From the NCBI RefSeq assembly GCF_949987515.2, contig NC_082695.1:85216104-85280103 (forward strand): a DNA stretch of 64,000 nt, written 5' to 3'. A program made the translations under genes and the position numbers. Source of the stretch: Delphinus delphis (lineage: Eukaryota; Chordata; Mammalia; Artiodactyla; Delphinidae). Shown piece after piece: positions 1-9,733 of this stretch (the first letter of the stretch is position 1; each line of letters opens with the position of its first letter). Under the pieces are notes generated by a model. It did no database searches and had not been told where the DNA came from. It saw only the letters and a list, made by a program, of their open reading frames with translations.

Positions 1-2280
1 TAAATAGAATCTGTATCTCAAAGTAATGGAATAGATCCTTTTGCATCTTGAAGTAGGGTTTATGTCAGTTAATCTCTTTTAGTGATAAATGTCTTGGAGT
101 GATTAAATAAGTTAATATTTGTAAAGTACTTGAAGTAGTGCCTGGCGTATGTTAAGTGCTCTATAAGTATTTAATTAATAAAATATTGAATTGAAATTAC
201 TCTATGCCTTCTAGGTTCTTTTTAATTGTGCCAGTAGGTGTTGCTCTTGAGTGATAAGAATAGATATTCTGAGTTGTATATGAACAAAGTGACCTGCATC
301 ACTTGCATATTCATGTTTATATATCCTGTCCTATCCTTTGATTAGAAACAAAGACTGTTTCTAATAAATAGATTTTTGCTTTAAAGACTTGGTTGGTGTA
401 AAATGACAGGAGACATGAAAATGCCCAATTAGTTCTCTTGAAATTTTAGAATACTGTTTGGTGGTATTACAGTTAGTTTCTCTTAAAGTTTATTATTTTC
501 TTTAAAATACTCCATCCTCATGACATTTCCCACTTACCACCCAGTTAAGTATCATATTTTAACATTCTTTATCTTAGTAACGATGCATTTGTTGACTCTA
601 TTGACATTTTTATAGAGCATCCAGTCTACACTGAACTAGGGTATTTCTTGGGTGTTTTACAAATAACCCATGGATAGGATTAGGTTTGTCAGATTAACCT
701 TGATATTCAGACAGAGCAAGCTTCATGTTTCAGTGAGGGACAGAATAGGTGCCAGATGTGGTCCCTCTTGTGCACATTTAATTATAATGTTATTTAATGA
801 CTTGTAAGTGCTCTTGCTATTAAAACGAGTGTTGGAAATAGTGTTTGCTACAGGGGTGGAAAGGTGGCTGTAAGTTTTGCAACTCAAGTGTCAAGAAAGA
901 TGATTTATCTGAAGTGCAAGAAGGCAAGCTGAAGGGTACTTGACTTTGTAAGAACTGAGTATTTAAAGAGGTGGGAAGAGGAGACAGGCTGGGACACCTA
1001 GAGGCAGAAGTGGCCCTTCGAGGGGTCAGTAAAGTGGATTATAAGGGGATTGAGTTGCAAGCTTGGATTGCATAGAACGTGCAGTAAAATGCTGAAGAAT
1101 CAAGAGAAATAAAGCAGGAATAGCTCTTTAAAAGTGGCTGAATGACACTTTAGGGTGTTTTTTGTTTGTCTGCTTTACTTTAATGTCATTCTTATATATC
1201 TTCTTTGTCCATATTTCTACCTTTCCCCCCTGTATGTAATGAAAAGAAGTTTTTTGTGTTGTATGCTTTGAGATCTCATGAGTCTCTTACCAGTCAAAGA
1301 AGTGATTCTGTTTTTAGATATAATTCTGTAATAGCACTTAATATATTTTCTTTTTTCACCCCAATTTCTCTGTGTCTAAGAAAATGTGTTAGAAAGACAT
1401 TTTTAAGATGTTTATGCTCAGTTTGAACATATCAAATTTTAAAACATCTTTTTTACCTTGAAAAAGACATTTGATATCCAGGGCTGTATAGTTTTATTAT
1501 TTGTGGCAGGATCATTTGGGTGTGTTCATCTTCTAGGCATTAAGATGTCAGGGTATTCACCTACTACATTAGTATGTATAATCATTTTCACTCAACATGT
1601 AAGAAACAATAGTTTATCATCATGATACAGATAAAATGGAATGTTCTTGGCCTAAAGGTTTTGAGTTAAACTTGAAGGTACAACATGTTAATTTATGCAG
1701 GCATCTTATCTACTATTTATATTTGGTTATACCGCACTTCTGTGTGCTTAGGGAATTATCACTGCCCTTCTGAGTGAGGCCTGAGCTTCCACACAGTGCA
1801 GGACAAGACCATCCTCCCACCCACTCTTTCTACCTCCTGAGCAAATAGGAGTTCCTGTAAGGTTTCCGCAAGTGTGGAACTCTTTCCTTATATGGCTAAG
1901 CCAGCCACAGGTAGGGCTCTTGTCTCTGATATGAAACCTTATGTAAAACCCCAAGCCATAGAATTCTAAAAAATGTGATATGAAGATCCCAGTTACGAGT
2001 TTTACCCTGTAGAATCAGATTAGCGAGGCGCCAACAAATTTCAGAAATACAGTACTCGAACCTTTCTATAATAGTTCCAAATTATTAATGACAATCATTT
2101 TCACTATATCTGGTGACGACTTCTGAATCATATAGAAAAGTTTAAATCAGTAACTTTTATAACTTTTTAAAATGGAGAAGGTCTTGTAAACTTCCTTGAG
2201 TTCATGACGTTGATATTCTGCTTCTTAATGTGTTGCAAAACACATTTTAAACGTTCTGAAGTGACTAGAAACTTTGCTTG
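1..2280. other. Unique AT-rich non-coding DNA
   Basis: No gene is supported here. The text is AT-rich, with many stops in all frames and no recognisable exon. The only repeat I can name is a short MIR tail at about 120-185, listed separately. The 840-1120 stretch is purine-rich and could be a badly decayed L2, but the match is too weak to call. Confidence 0.6.
120..185 (+). repeat. MIR SINE 3' tail fragment
   Basis: The stretch reads like the end of MIR: a low-expression style 'AAAGTACTTGAAGTAGTGCC' start, then 'TGGCGTATGTTAAGTGCTC' and a 'tataagtattta' ending, which matches the MIR order of 'gtgcctggcacatagtaagtgctc-aataaat'. Only the last ~65 bases are present. MIR is an ancient tRNA-derived SINE moved by L2 and is long dead. 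Divergence is high, so L2 3' end is an alternative. Confidence 0.5.
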
Positions 2281-2289
2281 AGAATTTGT

Positions 2290-2640
2290 AACTACTTTTA
2301 TGTTGAGACCTGGTGGACTGTCACCAAACAGATGTTGGGCTTTCTCCACCCACGGTATGCCCCACTGCACCGTGCTAGGCCTCAAAATACGACAGTGAGC
2401 GGTGTGAGTGTGGTCCTTGCCTTAGTAGAAATGATTTATTTAGTGGACAAAGGACATTAATTGAACAACCACACAAATAAATACCCAATTTGCTATCTAA
2501 GGTCCATAGAGCAAATGTCAAAGATGCTTTGGGAGGTGATCTGTGTAGGGCACCAGGAAAGACTCCCCTCCTTGGAGCTCAGGCTTGAAGGAGCATAATA
2601 AGGCAGCAGAACAAAAATACTCCAGGAAAGAGGGAAATAA
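2290..2640 (-). repeat. L2 LINE 3' fragment
   Basis: Read on the plus strand this is the reverse of the L2 3'UTR: a 'gtgctaggc' block, a 'gacagtgagc' block, a 'gtggtccttgcctt' block, then 'gcaccaggaaagactccc' and 'aggcttgaaggag'. These follow the order of the L2 consensus (size-sorted 'gtgctaggcactggg', 'cagtgaac', 'tccctgccct', 'ggaaggcctc', 'acctgaagga'). L2 is an ancient LINE with no active copies. Open frames across it have no meaning. Confidence 0.6.
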
Positions 2641-2779
2641 TGAATTTGAGAAATCCATATATTGTAATAATTCTTTTCTAGTTGACTTAGTCTTATTAGG
2701 TCTTTCACAATAATTTTTTTTCCTACTCTCTAGAACATAGGAAGGATTTAGAAAGTAGCATTGAATTAATTCCATTTTA

Positions 2780-3030
2780 TTCTAAACAGCTGAGCATATT
2801 TTATGTAATAATAACAATTTCATGTGAACACTCACTGTTTGTCAAATTATTAGGCTGTTTTCAAGAGAATCATCTCATTTACTTTTCAGAACAGTCCGAT
2901 GCTACCATTATTCCCAACTTAATGGTGCCGGGAAAATGAGGTAAAATAACTGACCCAAACTTATAAGGGCAGTAACGCAATAGGAAGCCAGCCCTGGCTT
3001 CAGTGTAGCCACTATCATGCTGCTATCTTA
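2780..3030 (-). repeat. MIR SINE
   Basis: The plus strand shows the reverse complement of MIR in order: 'tcatctcatttac', 'accattattcccaac', 'ggtgccgggaaaatgagg', 'aactgacccaaactta', and 'ggaagccagccctggc', matching 'atctcatttaatcc', 'attatccccattt', 'gaggaaactgagg', 'aacttgcccaaggtca' and 'agagccaggattc'. It is strongly diverged but the block order holds over about 240 bases. Confidence 0.65.
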
Positions 3031-5199
3031 CACTAGACAATTGACTGTGATATTTGGATTAAATATCACGATCCCAAAAGTGTTTTGTCAGTCAGGGTTT
3101 AATCTTAGAAGCAAGACCATTTTTAGTGCTGTAGAATAAGAGATTCATTTATTAGAGATTAGACCATTCTTAATTGTAGGAGTTAAAACCTTAAAAGTGG
3201 TCCTAATGGAATGAGTTCAGTTGTCTACATGAATATCCACTTTAAACCCAGTTTTAAATGTACCTACCATATTTCATAGATATCACATGTTGGAGTTTCT
3301 TGGCAAAATACTGCTTTTTGATATACCAGGGAGATGGTCAGTTAAATGGAAGACCAAATCAAGTTTTAAAAATTTAAGTATGCAACTGGATTTAAGTTAG
3401 TCCTTAAAATCTCACAATTATTTACCTTCTCTTCAATATAAACTATGGGAAAGGGTGGTGTATTCATAAAGATGATACCTGCTAGACCCGGAAGCATTAT
3501 ATTCCACAGACGTACAGCTTACCTGTTATAGTATTTGTTTCATGAATAGCTTGTCGTTTTAATTCATTCCCTCTTTTTTACCCATTCCAGTAATTTTGCC
3601 ATTTGCTTATGAATGGGCTACATATGGTTCAAACTTGTTTCCTTTCTCCTTTGGCTTCTTTTACAACCTTTGACCTTAGAAAGCATTTATTATGTCCGTG
3701 CAGTGATCATAATTTTTCTCGTATGTCTTTCCGCAGGCATGGTGATATCATTCCCAAGCAGAATGCTTTTAGCACAAATAAGTTACCTTTGTTAAGAGTG
3801 TATTTTGAACCACAGTACTAATCTAATTTTTATCATATGCTTATTGAAAAATCTAAAATTTAGATTTTGTATGTCTGCTATCTTTGGGTTGATTTCCAGG
3901 CAGTATCTATTAGTGATTTTTCCACCTATTTCTTGACTCTGGCTGTGATATTAACCTCTTATAATTAAGATGCTCCGTCCCTTTGACACATAGTATGTGC
4001 TTTTAGTTTGTCTTAATTTTTTTTTACCTCCAATCATTTTTCAGAAATTTTGTCCATTTATTCATGTACCACTTCACTGGTACCTTTCAGATGCTAAATG
4101 CTGTCCCATTTATCCTTAGGAACCATGCTGAATTTTTCTGTCCTTTTTAATATTTAGATTTTATTGGATGAATGTAGACTGCACCTTCTCTAACTGTGTC
4201 TTAAATTTAATTGCCACTTAAGGGAATTAAGAACTACAAGGGAAGGAAAATGCTGACCCATGGACTAAGCAGAGGGAGAAAACGTTCCCACTGGGTCCAA
4301 TTTCCTAAGAAGGACCGTCAGGATAGTGGCTGAGGCCTGAAATTATGGTCTGAATGACCTCTAGAAAATGCTAAGTTCACAAAGGAACTTGCCTGTGTTT
4401 GCACCAAGCAAGATAGGGGTAGGTAGTAGTCACCCCAACAAGGAAAGACAGCTAGCTCCCCTCGTCCTTGGCTGAGTTATAAAAGTACAGGAGAGAAAAC
4501 AATCATTTAGACCATGGAGACAGAGTTGACATTGCAGGATAAGATATGATCCAGGGTTTAATAAAAGCTAGTGTAGGGATACTTTTGATCCAGAAGGGGA
4601 GGTAAACGAAGTATCTTAAATTCCAAACGTGCATTTTTGATCTGTTTGTTACTTTAGGACATAATTTCTATTGCTTGTGGTATGTAGACATTTATCTAAA
4701 TATGCATACCTAAAACATCCTTTAGACTTTCACAGTCCACATTTCTCTTATACTATTTTTTATTCTGTTATCTGGACTCTTGAGAGTAAAGATATTGAAA
4801 AATTGGAGTTGAAATACAAGAAAATTGATCTTTGTTATTAGATCTTTATATATTGACAGATAATCACTATGATGTTTTCTATTTAAAAACGAAGTATAAA
4901 GTAACAAGTATTCTTTAGATATAATGATGTTCAGTAGCTCAGTAATAATCTGACATCAGAAGATCACTATAGAACTATTAAAACAATTAATTGTGTTTTC
5001 GAATCTTTTATTTATCAACCGCAGACACTTAATAATTGAAGTGTGAAGGAGAAAGGCAAAGAAGTAGATGTCAAATAATTAATAAAGACATTATATCTTA
5101 GTTCTAAAAATATTCACATGAATTGCATTTTTATTTTAAATTCTTACATAGTCAAGTAATGATGGAGACAAACTTCATAATATTTATATAACCTCAGCG
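3031..5199. other. Unique AT-rich non-coding DNA
   Basis: About 2.2 kb with no recognisable gene or named repeat. The 4200-4620 part is less AT-rich and contains a TATA-like 'gttataaaagtac' near 4476, but nothing around it supports a promoter. Short open frames at 3603-3821 and 4722-4907 show no domain or splice context. Confidence 0.55.
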
Positions 5200-5624
5200 T
5201 TACATAAGACATGAAAAACAGAAACAGAAGTGGGAAAAAAGTAAACAAAGTTTCACAATCAATTATGACAAAATATTTGCAACACATAAGACAGATACAG
5301 GATTAATACACAATTAGTATTCTCACAGGAGGTCGCTATTCCTAATTTACAGAAACCTCCCTCAAATTGATCTTTTTTAAAAGACAAATCTGAATAGGCA
5401 TTTTAAAATGCAGATTACCAGTAAATATATGCAAAGATGTTTAACCTCACTAGTTGTCAGTACATCAAAACTGTACAATGCCAGTTTTTATCCACTGGTA
5501 GAAACCTTAAAAGGTTGAGAATGAGCCGTGATGGAGCATTTGTTGGAAAATTGGAAATCTCATATGTCATTGGGAGAGAGTGAGTTGCTAAAACTCTGAG
5601 AAAGTAAGCTAGACATACTTTTAA
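5200..5624 (+). mobile_element. Old L1M LINE, ORF2 C-terminal end (left part)
   Basis: The text follows the end of L1 ORF2 and its downstream region: 'gacaaaatatttgcaa', 'acaggattaatacacaa', 'aaaagacaaatctgaat', 'aaagatgtttaacctcact', then the 'gttggaaaattggaaatct' and 'gtcattgggagagag' blocks. These are the blocks seen in the L1M family after the endonuclease/RT region. Stops and indels are frequent, so it is a dead relic. The element is interrupted at about 5625 by a younger L1 in the opposite direction and resumes at about 5905. Confidence 0.7.
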
Positions 5625-5904
5625 ATTTTATTTTTATCTTATTTTAAAATGTTTTATTTTATATTGGAGTATAGTTGATTTACAATGTTGTGTTAGTTTC
5701 AGGTATACAACAGAGTGATTCAGTTACACATATAAATACATATATCCATTCTTTTTCAGATTCTTTTCCCATATAGGCCATTACAAAATATTAGTAGAGT
5801 TCCCTGTGCTATACAGTGTGTCCTTGTTGATTTATCTGTTTTGTATATAGTAGTGTGTATATGTTAATCCCAAACTCCTAATTTCAGATTAGGAGTTTGG
5901 AATT
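5625..5904 (-). mobile_element. Cetartiodactyl-type L1 3' end, inserted in an older L1M
   Basis: The plus strand begins with a T-rich run (the A tail of a minus-strand insertion), then 'tattggagtatagttgattt', 'acaatgttgtgttagtttc', 'aacagagtgattcagttac', 'agagttccctgtgctata' and 'tagtgtgtatatgttaatcc'. This is the well-known L1 3'UTR of cows, pigs and whales in reverse. The copy is truncated at its 5' end. That end, at 5866-5904, is a near-perfect inverted repeat described under findings. The same family appears again at 57258-57690. Confidence 0.85.
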
Positions 5905-6080
5905 AAAATGCACATACCATTTGACTCAGCAATTCTGTTAAGCAACAATCTTATGGAATAAATATTCTAGCGTGTAAAGATATGCTGTTGTTGTAGCGGC
6001 TAAGAACTGGAAACCATGTAAGTGCCTGCCAGGGGGACTGCTCATGCGACAGACAAATATGCAGCTGTTAAACATGAGCC
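5905..6080 (+). mobile_element. Old L1M LINE, resumed after the nested insertion
   Basis: The L1M continues with 'catttgactcagcaattct', 'aagaactggaaaccatgtaa', 'gtgcctgccagggggactg' and 'tatgcagctgttaaacatg'. These match the L1M 3' blocks 'atgacccagcaattcc', 'aaactggaaacaacc', 'aacaggggactgg' and 'atgcagctattaaaaag'. The sequence then runs directly into the 61-base tandem array, whose first unit continues the same L1 text. Confidence 0.7.
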
Positions 6081-6562
6081 GCATGCATCTGTACTGGCCT
6101 GACCGCGACAGGCGGCTACACGCAAAAAGCAAGTTGCAAGTGCGTGTATCTGTACTGGCCTGACCGCGATAGGCAGCTACACGCAAAAAGCAAGTTGCAA
6201 GTGCATGCATCTGTACTGGCCTGACGGCGACAGGCAGCTACACGCAAAAAGCAAGTTGCAAGTGCATGCATCTGTACTGGCCTGACCGCGACAGGCGGCT
6301 ACATGCAAAAAGCAAGTTGCAAGTGCGTGTATCTGTACTGGCCTGACCGCGACAGGCGGCTACACGCAAAAAGCAAGTTGCAAGTGCATGCATCTGTACT
6401 GACCGCGATAGGCGGCTACACGCAAAAAGCAAGCTGCAAGTGCGTGTATCTGTACTGGCCTGACCGCGATAGGTGGCTACACGCAAAAAGCAAGTTGCAA
6501 GTGCATGCATCTGTACTGGCCTGACCGCGATAGGCGGCTACACGCAAAAAGCAAGTTGCAAG
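6081..6562 (+). repeat. 61-bp minisatellite, 8 units, derived from L1 3'UTR
   Basis: Units start at 6081, 6142, 6203, 6264, 6325, 6386, 6442 and 6503. Seven are 61 bases long and one (6386-6441) is 56, from loss of five bases inside 'ggcctg'. Each unit reads: gcatgcat or gcgtgtat, 'ctgtactggcctgaccgcga', 'taggcggctacacgcaaaaa', 'gcaagttgcaagt'. Units alternate between two starts (gcatgcat and gcgtgtat). The unit matches the L1M 3' text 'atgtactga...gtgaaaaaagcaagttgca', so the array grew in place from the host LINE. Each unit has several CpGs. Open frames of about 70-90 codons on both strands are a by-product of the repeat. Confidence 0.95.
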
Positions 6563-6745
6563 ATGGTGTGCCTGCTAGGACTATTTCTTTCTCAAAAAGG
6601 GGTTTGGGCGGGTGGGGGGAGCTTAGTCCTTGCATGTGTATTTGTATGAGCGTAAAGAATCATACAGATAGTCTACGTCAAGCTGTTAATATTGGCCGTC
6701 TCAGAGGCAAGTTTAGATGGTGCGTGGATACTGTGCATTTTTTAC
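6563..6745 (+). mobile_element. L1M LINE 3' end after the array
   Basis: After the array the L1M 3'UTR resumes: 'gtgtgcctgctaggactat', a G-rich tract at 6599-6619, 'gtgtatttgtatgagcgta', 'aagaatcatacagatagt' and 'ggccgtctcagaggcaa'. This is the order of the L1M end ('atgctaccatttgtgt', 'aaaggggg', 'tatttgcttgtatatgc', 'ggaaggatacacaagaaac', 'ggttgcctctggggagg'). The exact 3' boundary is unclear. Confidence 0.6.
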
Positions 6746-7050
6746 TTTATGTAGCCCAGTATTGCAATGGCTTTTTTTTAATGACAAACACATATTACTT
6801 CTATAATTTAAGAGCTTCTAAAAAGATGTTAAAATGACATGCTGAGAATGTCCCCAGTTTTATTTTTTAATGTATGTACTGTTCAGAAAAATTGATGGAC
6901 CTAGAGGTGCAAGCTTTTCTGTATTTTCTACAACATGTTGCTTTTAATAATCAAAAGAGAAAGCAGCAAATGCTATTATAAAACTATTCTAAAGACCTCA
7001 ATAATCGAAATTAAGCAAATAGATCCCTCTCCTCCAGTTTTATCTAGATT
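6746..7050. other. Unique AT-rich DNA
   Basis: About 300 bases of AT-rich text between the L1M end and a MIR. I see nothing in it that I can name. Confidence 0.5.
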
Positions 7051-7054
7051 GCCA

Positions 7055-7315
7055 GCATGGTATGGTGGAAAAAACTATTGTCTGATAATGAGATAATATT
7101 TTATTATCTGATTGAAATAATTTAGCTGAATTGAATTTGGCTGAGTTTTGAGCCAGCTCTGGTACTTCCTCGCTGTGTGATCTTGGGAAACTTAGCCCAC
7201 ATCTGTCAGCTTTAGGTTTTGCATGTGTAAACTGGGTTTGGGAACCTATCTAGTCATGGATATCATGAGAATTAGCTTGTTAAATTACATAAAGTCTCTG
7301 TTGTAGTGCTTTTCT
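7055..7315 (+). repeat. MIR SINE
   Basis: Blocks follow MIR sense order: 'ccagcatggtatggtggaa', 'tttgagccagctctggtac', 'ttcctcgctgtgtgatcttg', 'ggaaacttagcccacatct', 'catgtgtaaactgggtttg' and 'catgagaattagcttgttaaa'. The tRNA-derived head, the core and the tail can all be followed over about 250 bases. Confidence 0.75.
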
Positions 7316-7399
7316 AATAGTGCCAATTAAATCATCTACTTTCCCCTTAAGATTGTAAATATTAGAAGAAACGCCTGAGTTCACTTGTCAGGTCGGGGG

Positions 7400-7790
7400 A
7401 GAGGGTTGTGGACTGAACTGTGACCCTTGCCTGTATGGGGCTTGGCATAGTGAGAGAGCAGACAGTGACCAGAGGTACAGACAGAACTTAAACTAGCAGT
7501 GGGGCTGCCTGCTTGAAGTGAAGAACTCTTAGGACCAAGGGTGGCCACAGGGAAGTGGAACTCAGTAGGACGGCGGTGTTGCAAAGCCCCCCTGGGAAGT
7601 GAGGCATCCTGGAGGCCTGGGCCTGCACAGGGGAGGGGCTTGCTGGGGGAAGAGAGTGTGGCCCTTGATGCTCTGGGTGCAGGGCCCTGGGAGAGGAGAG
7701 ACTCTGAGATTTTGGACTAAGCAAAACAGGGAGCCAGTGAAGTAACCAGAGGAGTGACACGATAAGATTTGTAATCACTTGCTAGCTTTG
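7400..7790 (-). repeat. L2 LINE fragment
   Basis: The plus strand ends with 'gagccagtgaagtaacc', 'agaggagtgacacgataag' and 'atttgtaatcactt', the reverse of the L2 block 'gatcatgtcactcctctgctc...ggcttccc'. Upstream blocks are purine-rich and fit the rest of the reversed L2 3' region. The 96-codon minus frame over it is not a gene. Confidence 0.6.
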
Positions 7791-9690
7791 TGCCTTGTAA
7801 AAAGTTATAACTGTCTTAAAGATACGGAAATGATTGATCCTGCTTTGTGGGACTAAGGTAAGAGAAAAATAAATGAAGTTTCTTGCAGGTGTCTGCTACA
7901 CTCAGTAAAGGTTTGTTCCCGCCATGTCTGGATCCTTCTGTTCACTTCCAGCCTCGTGACCCAAAGCCAGGTTACACTGTCAGCTCTACTAGGGAGAAGG
8001 TGAAGGGGAGGACCTCCACTTCTGGAGGGTGCTGTATTTTCTTCTGTTGTTTGTTTCTTACTTGGGTTGTTTGAACCATGTGTATACACATACTTTTCTC
8101 TTGTTCAAAACGTTCACGGGGACACATCCTTCGTTAGCTCGGGTTGCGGGGAGGGAAGGTGCTCACTGAATTCGTGCAGTGCAGGGGGCAGCAGGGGTGG
8201 TAGATGCTTCCAGGTGTGGTTTGTCACCATCTCTTTCTCTCTTGAAACTGCTTGAGTCAGGGCTTTCTGTTGATACAGTTTCTTCCCATTACTTTTCACA
8301 AAACCGTTATTTGGTGATTTTTCTGACTCATTTCATGATTCCAGAGGACTTCGGCCAGTCCCTACTTGCTTGCTGAGCTGAGCCCTAACTTTCTCGGCTG
8401 TGTGCTGGAGGGTGTCCTCAGTCACCGTAGCACGTGTGTTTCAGCACCATGCCCTCCCTGGCCCGTGGCACTGTGGGCCCATCACTCGCACGCTTGCCCT
8501 TCGCCATTTGGGCCATAGTGCGGGTGGGCGGCAGAGGGGTGGGCGTCGCTCACGGTGCTTGAGCACATTTGCTCTGCAGGGACCTGCCTTTCTGAAGCAA
8601 GAGCGTTTGGGAGGTTTCCTTGCTAGCAGTCCATTGATTGAGAGGTTGGGATGGTATTCCAGGCATGGAGGGGAAAACAAAAACAAATACATGCTCAGAC
8701 ACAGTCAGACACACACAGGTCCTGTAATGGATTGGTAAGCAAATACTTGAATGTTTCAAAGACAGGTAGCGTTGTAATAAATCAGAATAAATCAGACTTG
8801 CTCAGAGTGCCATTAAATAGCTTAAGCGTTATTCCTTCTTTAAATTCTTGCTTCTTTAAGTGCTAAATGATGTTGCTGGGATTTTTTTCCCCTCATTTAT
8901 TTCCTACTACATGAAGCCTACGTTTGATTATATCAATGTAGAGCTACATCAGAGTTGCTTTTAGAAGAGAGAATACATAGCCTTCAAGCTGAAGTCTACA
9001 GGAAAAAGCAGAAATTCCCCCAGCAATGGTTATGGTGATACTTACTGATGATTATTTTGTTTCTTCGTAGAGAAAGTTGACAAAGCTCTTCTGGGGCTCG
9101 AATAACTTCCCTCCTCATATACAGATTTCTTCACATTTCCAATGACTAGTGCAAGATGGCAGGATAGTGTTACAATAAACTCTGCCAGCCCAAAACAAAT
9201 TATCTCCATTTCTGGATGTGGGTCCTTCATGGGGCTGATGAGCACCGAGGTTATAAGCTATTATTAGTAGAAACTACAGAGGAAATGGAGATGGTGGTTT
9301 AACATCCACCTGAATCGTTTCCCACATATTTTCCCTGAAAAATGAAAGTGGGCTTTTTCAAGCTGTGAAAGGGTACTGAAGCCTCATGGATGTTTGTTTC
9401 CAGATAAAAATTCAGACCGTCACACTTGCCTCTGGGAGCTCTTCTTAATCTTGGATGATCTAGAAAGACTTTATACTTTTCTGTTTGTTTTTTGTCTTAG
9501 CTAAAGTTTTGGTGATACATGTGGGGGAAAGGCCAGGAAATGTACATCCCCCATCATGGATGAGGGGTCGGAGGCTAAACAGGAAGCGGGGTCAGGACGC
9601 TAATGAAACCTGATTTTAAAACAGAAGATAAGCTTTCCTTGGCTGGTTTGTAAAAATCTTCCTAGCTTTTCTAACCTGAAGTAGTGTTAA
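7791..9690. other. Unique non-coding DNA
   Basis: About 1.9 kb without a gene I can support. The 8370-8640 part is GC-richer, with scattered CpGs and overlapping short frames on both strands (up to 112 codons), but with no domain and no paired splice signals. A CTCF-like core 'gcagggggcagc' lies at 8181-8192. Confidence 0.5.
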
Positions 9691-9733
9691 AGGAAGGAGG
9701 GGAGGGAGGGAGGGAGGGAGGGAGGGAGGGAAG
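9691..9733 (+). repeat. (GGGA)n microsatellite
   Basis: A purine tract with eight runs of three or more G, each separated by one A, after an 'aaggaaggagg' lead-in. It is a simple tandem repeat and also a strong G-quadruplex motif on the plus strand. Confidence 0.95.

Noticed and set aside
4450..4500. TATA-like word as a promoter
   Set aside because: No CpG, start-site context, or exon nearby supports it; such words are common in AT-rich DNA.
6081..6562. Regular repeat array resembling a CRISPR array
   Set aside because: The units are joined directly without unique spacers, the sequence is mammalian, and the unit derives from an L1.
5938..6837. Open frames of 73 to 110 codons over the minisatellite on both strands, with a repeated peptide pattern
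   Set aside because: A repeat unit near a multiple of three minus or plus a base gives long open frames by chance. They have no start context, domain or splice signals, and they track the tandem array.
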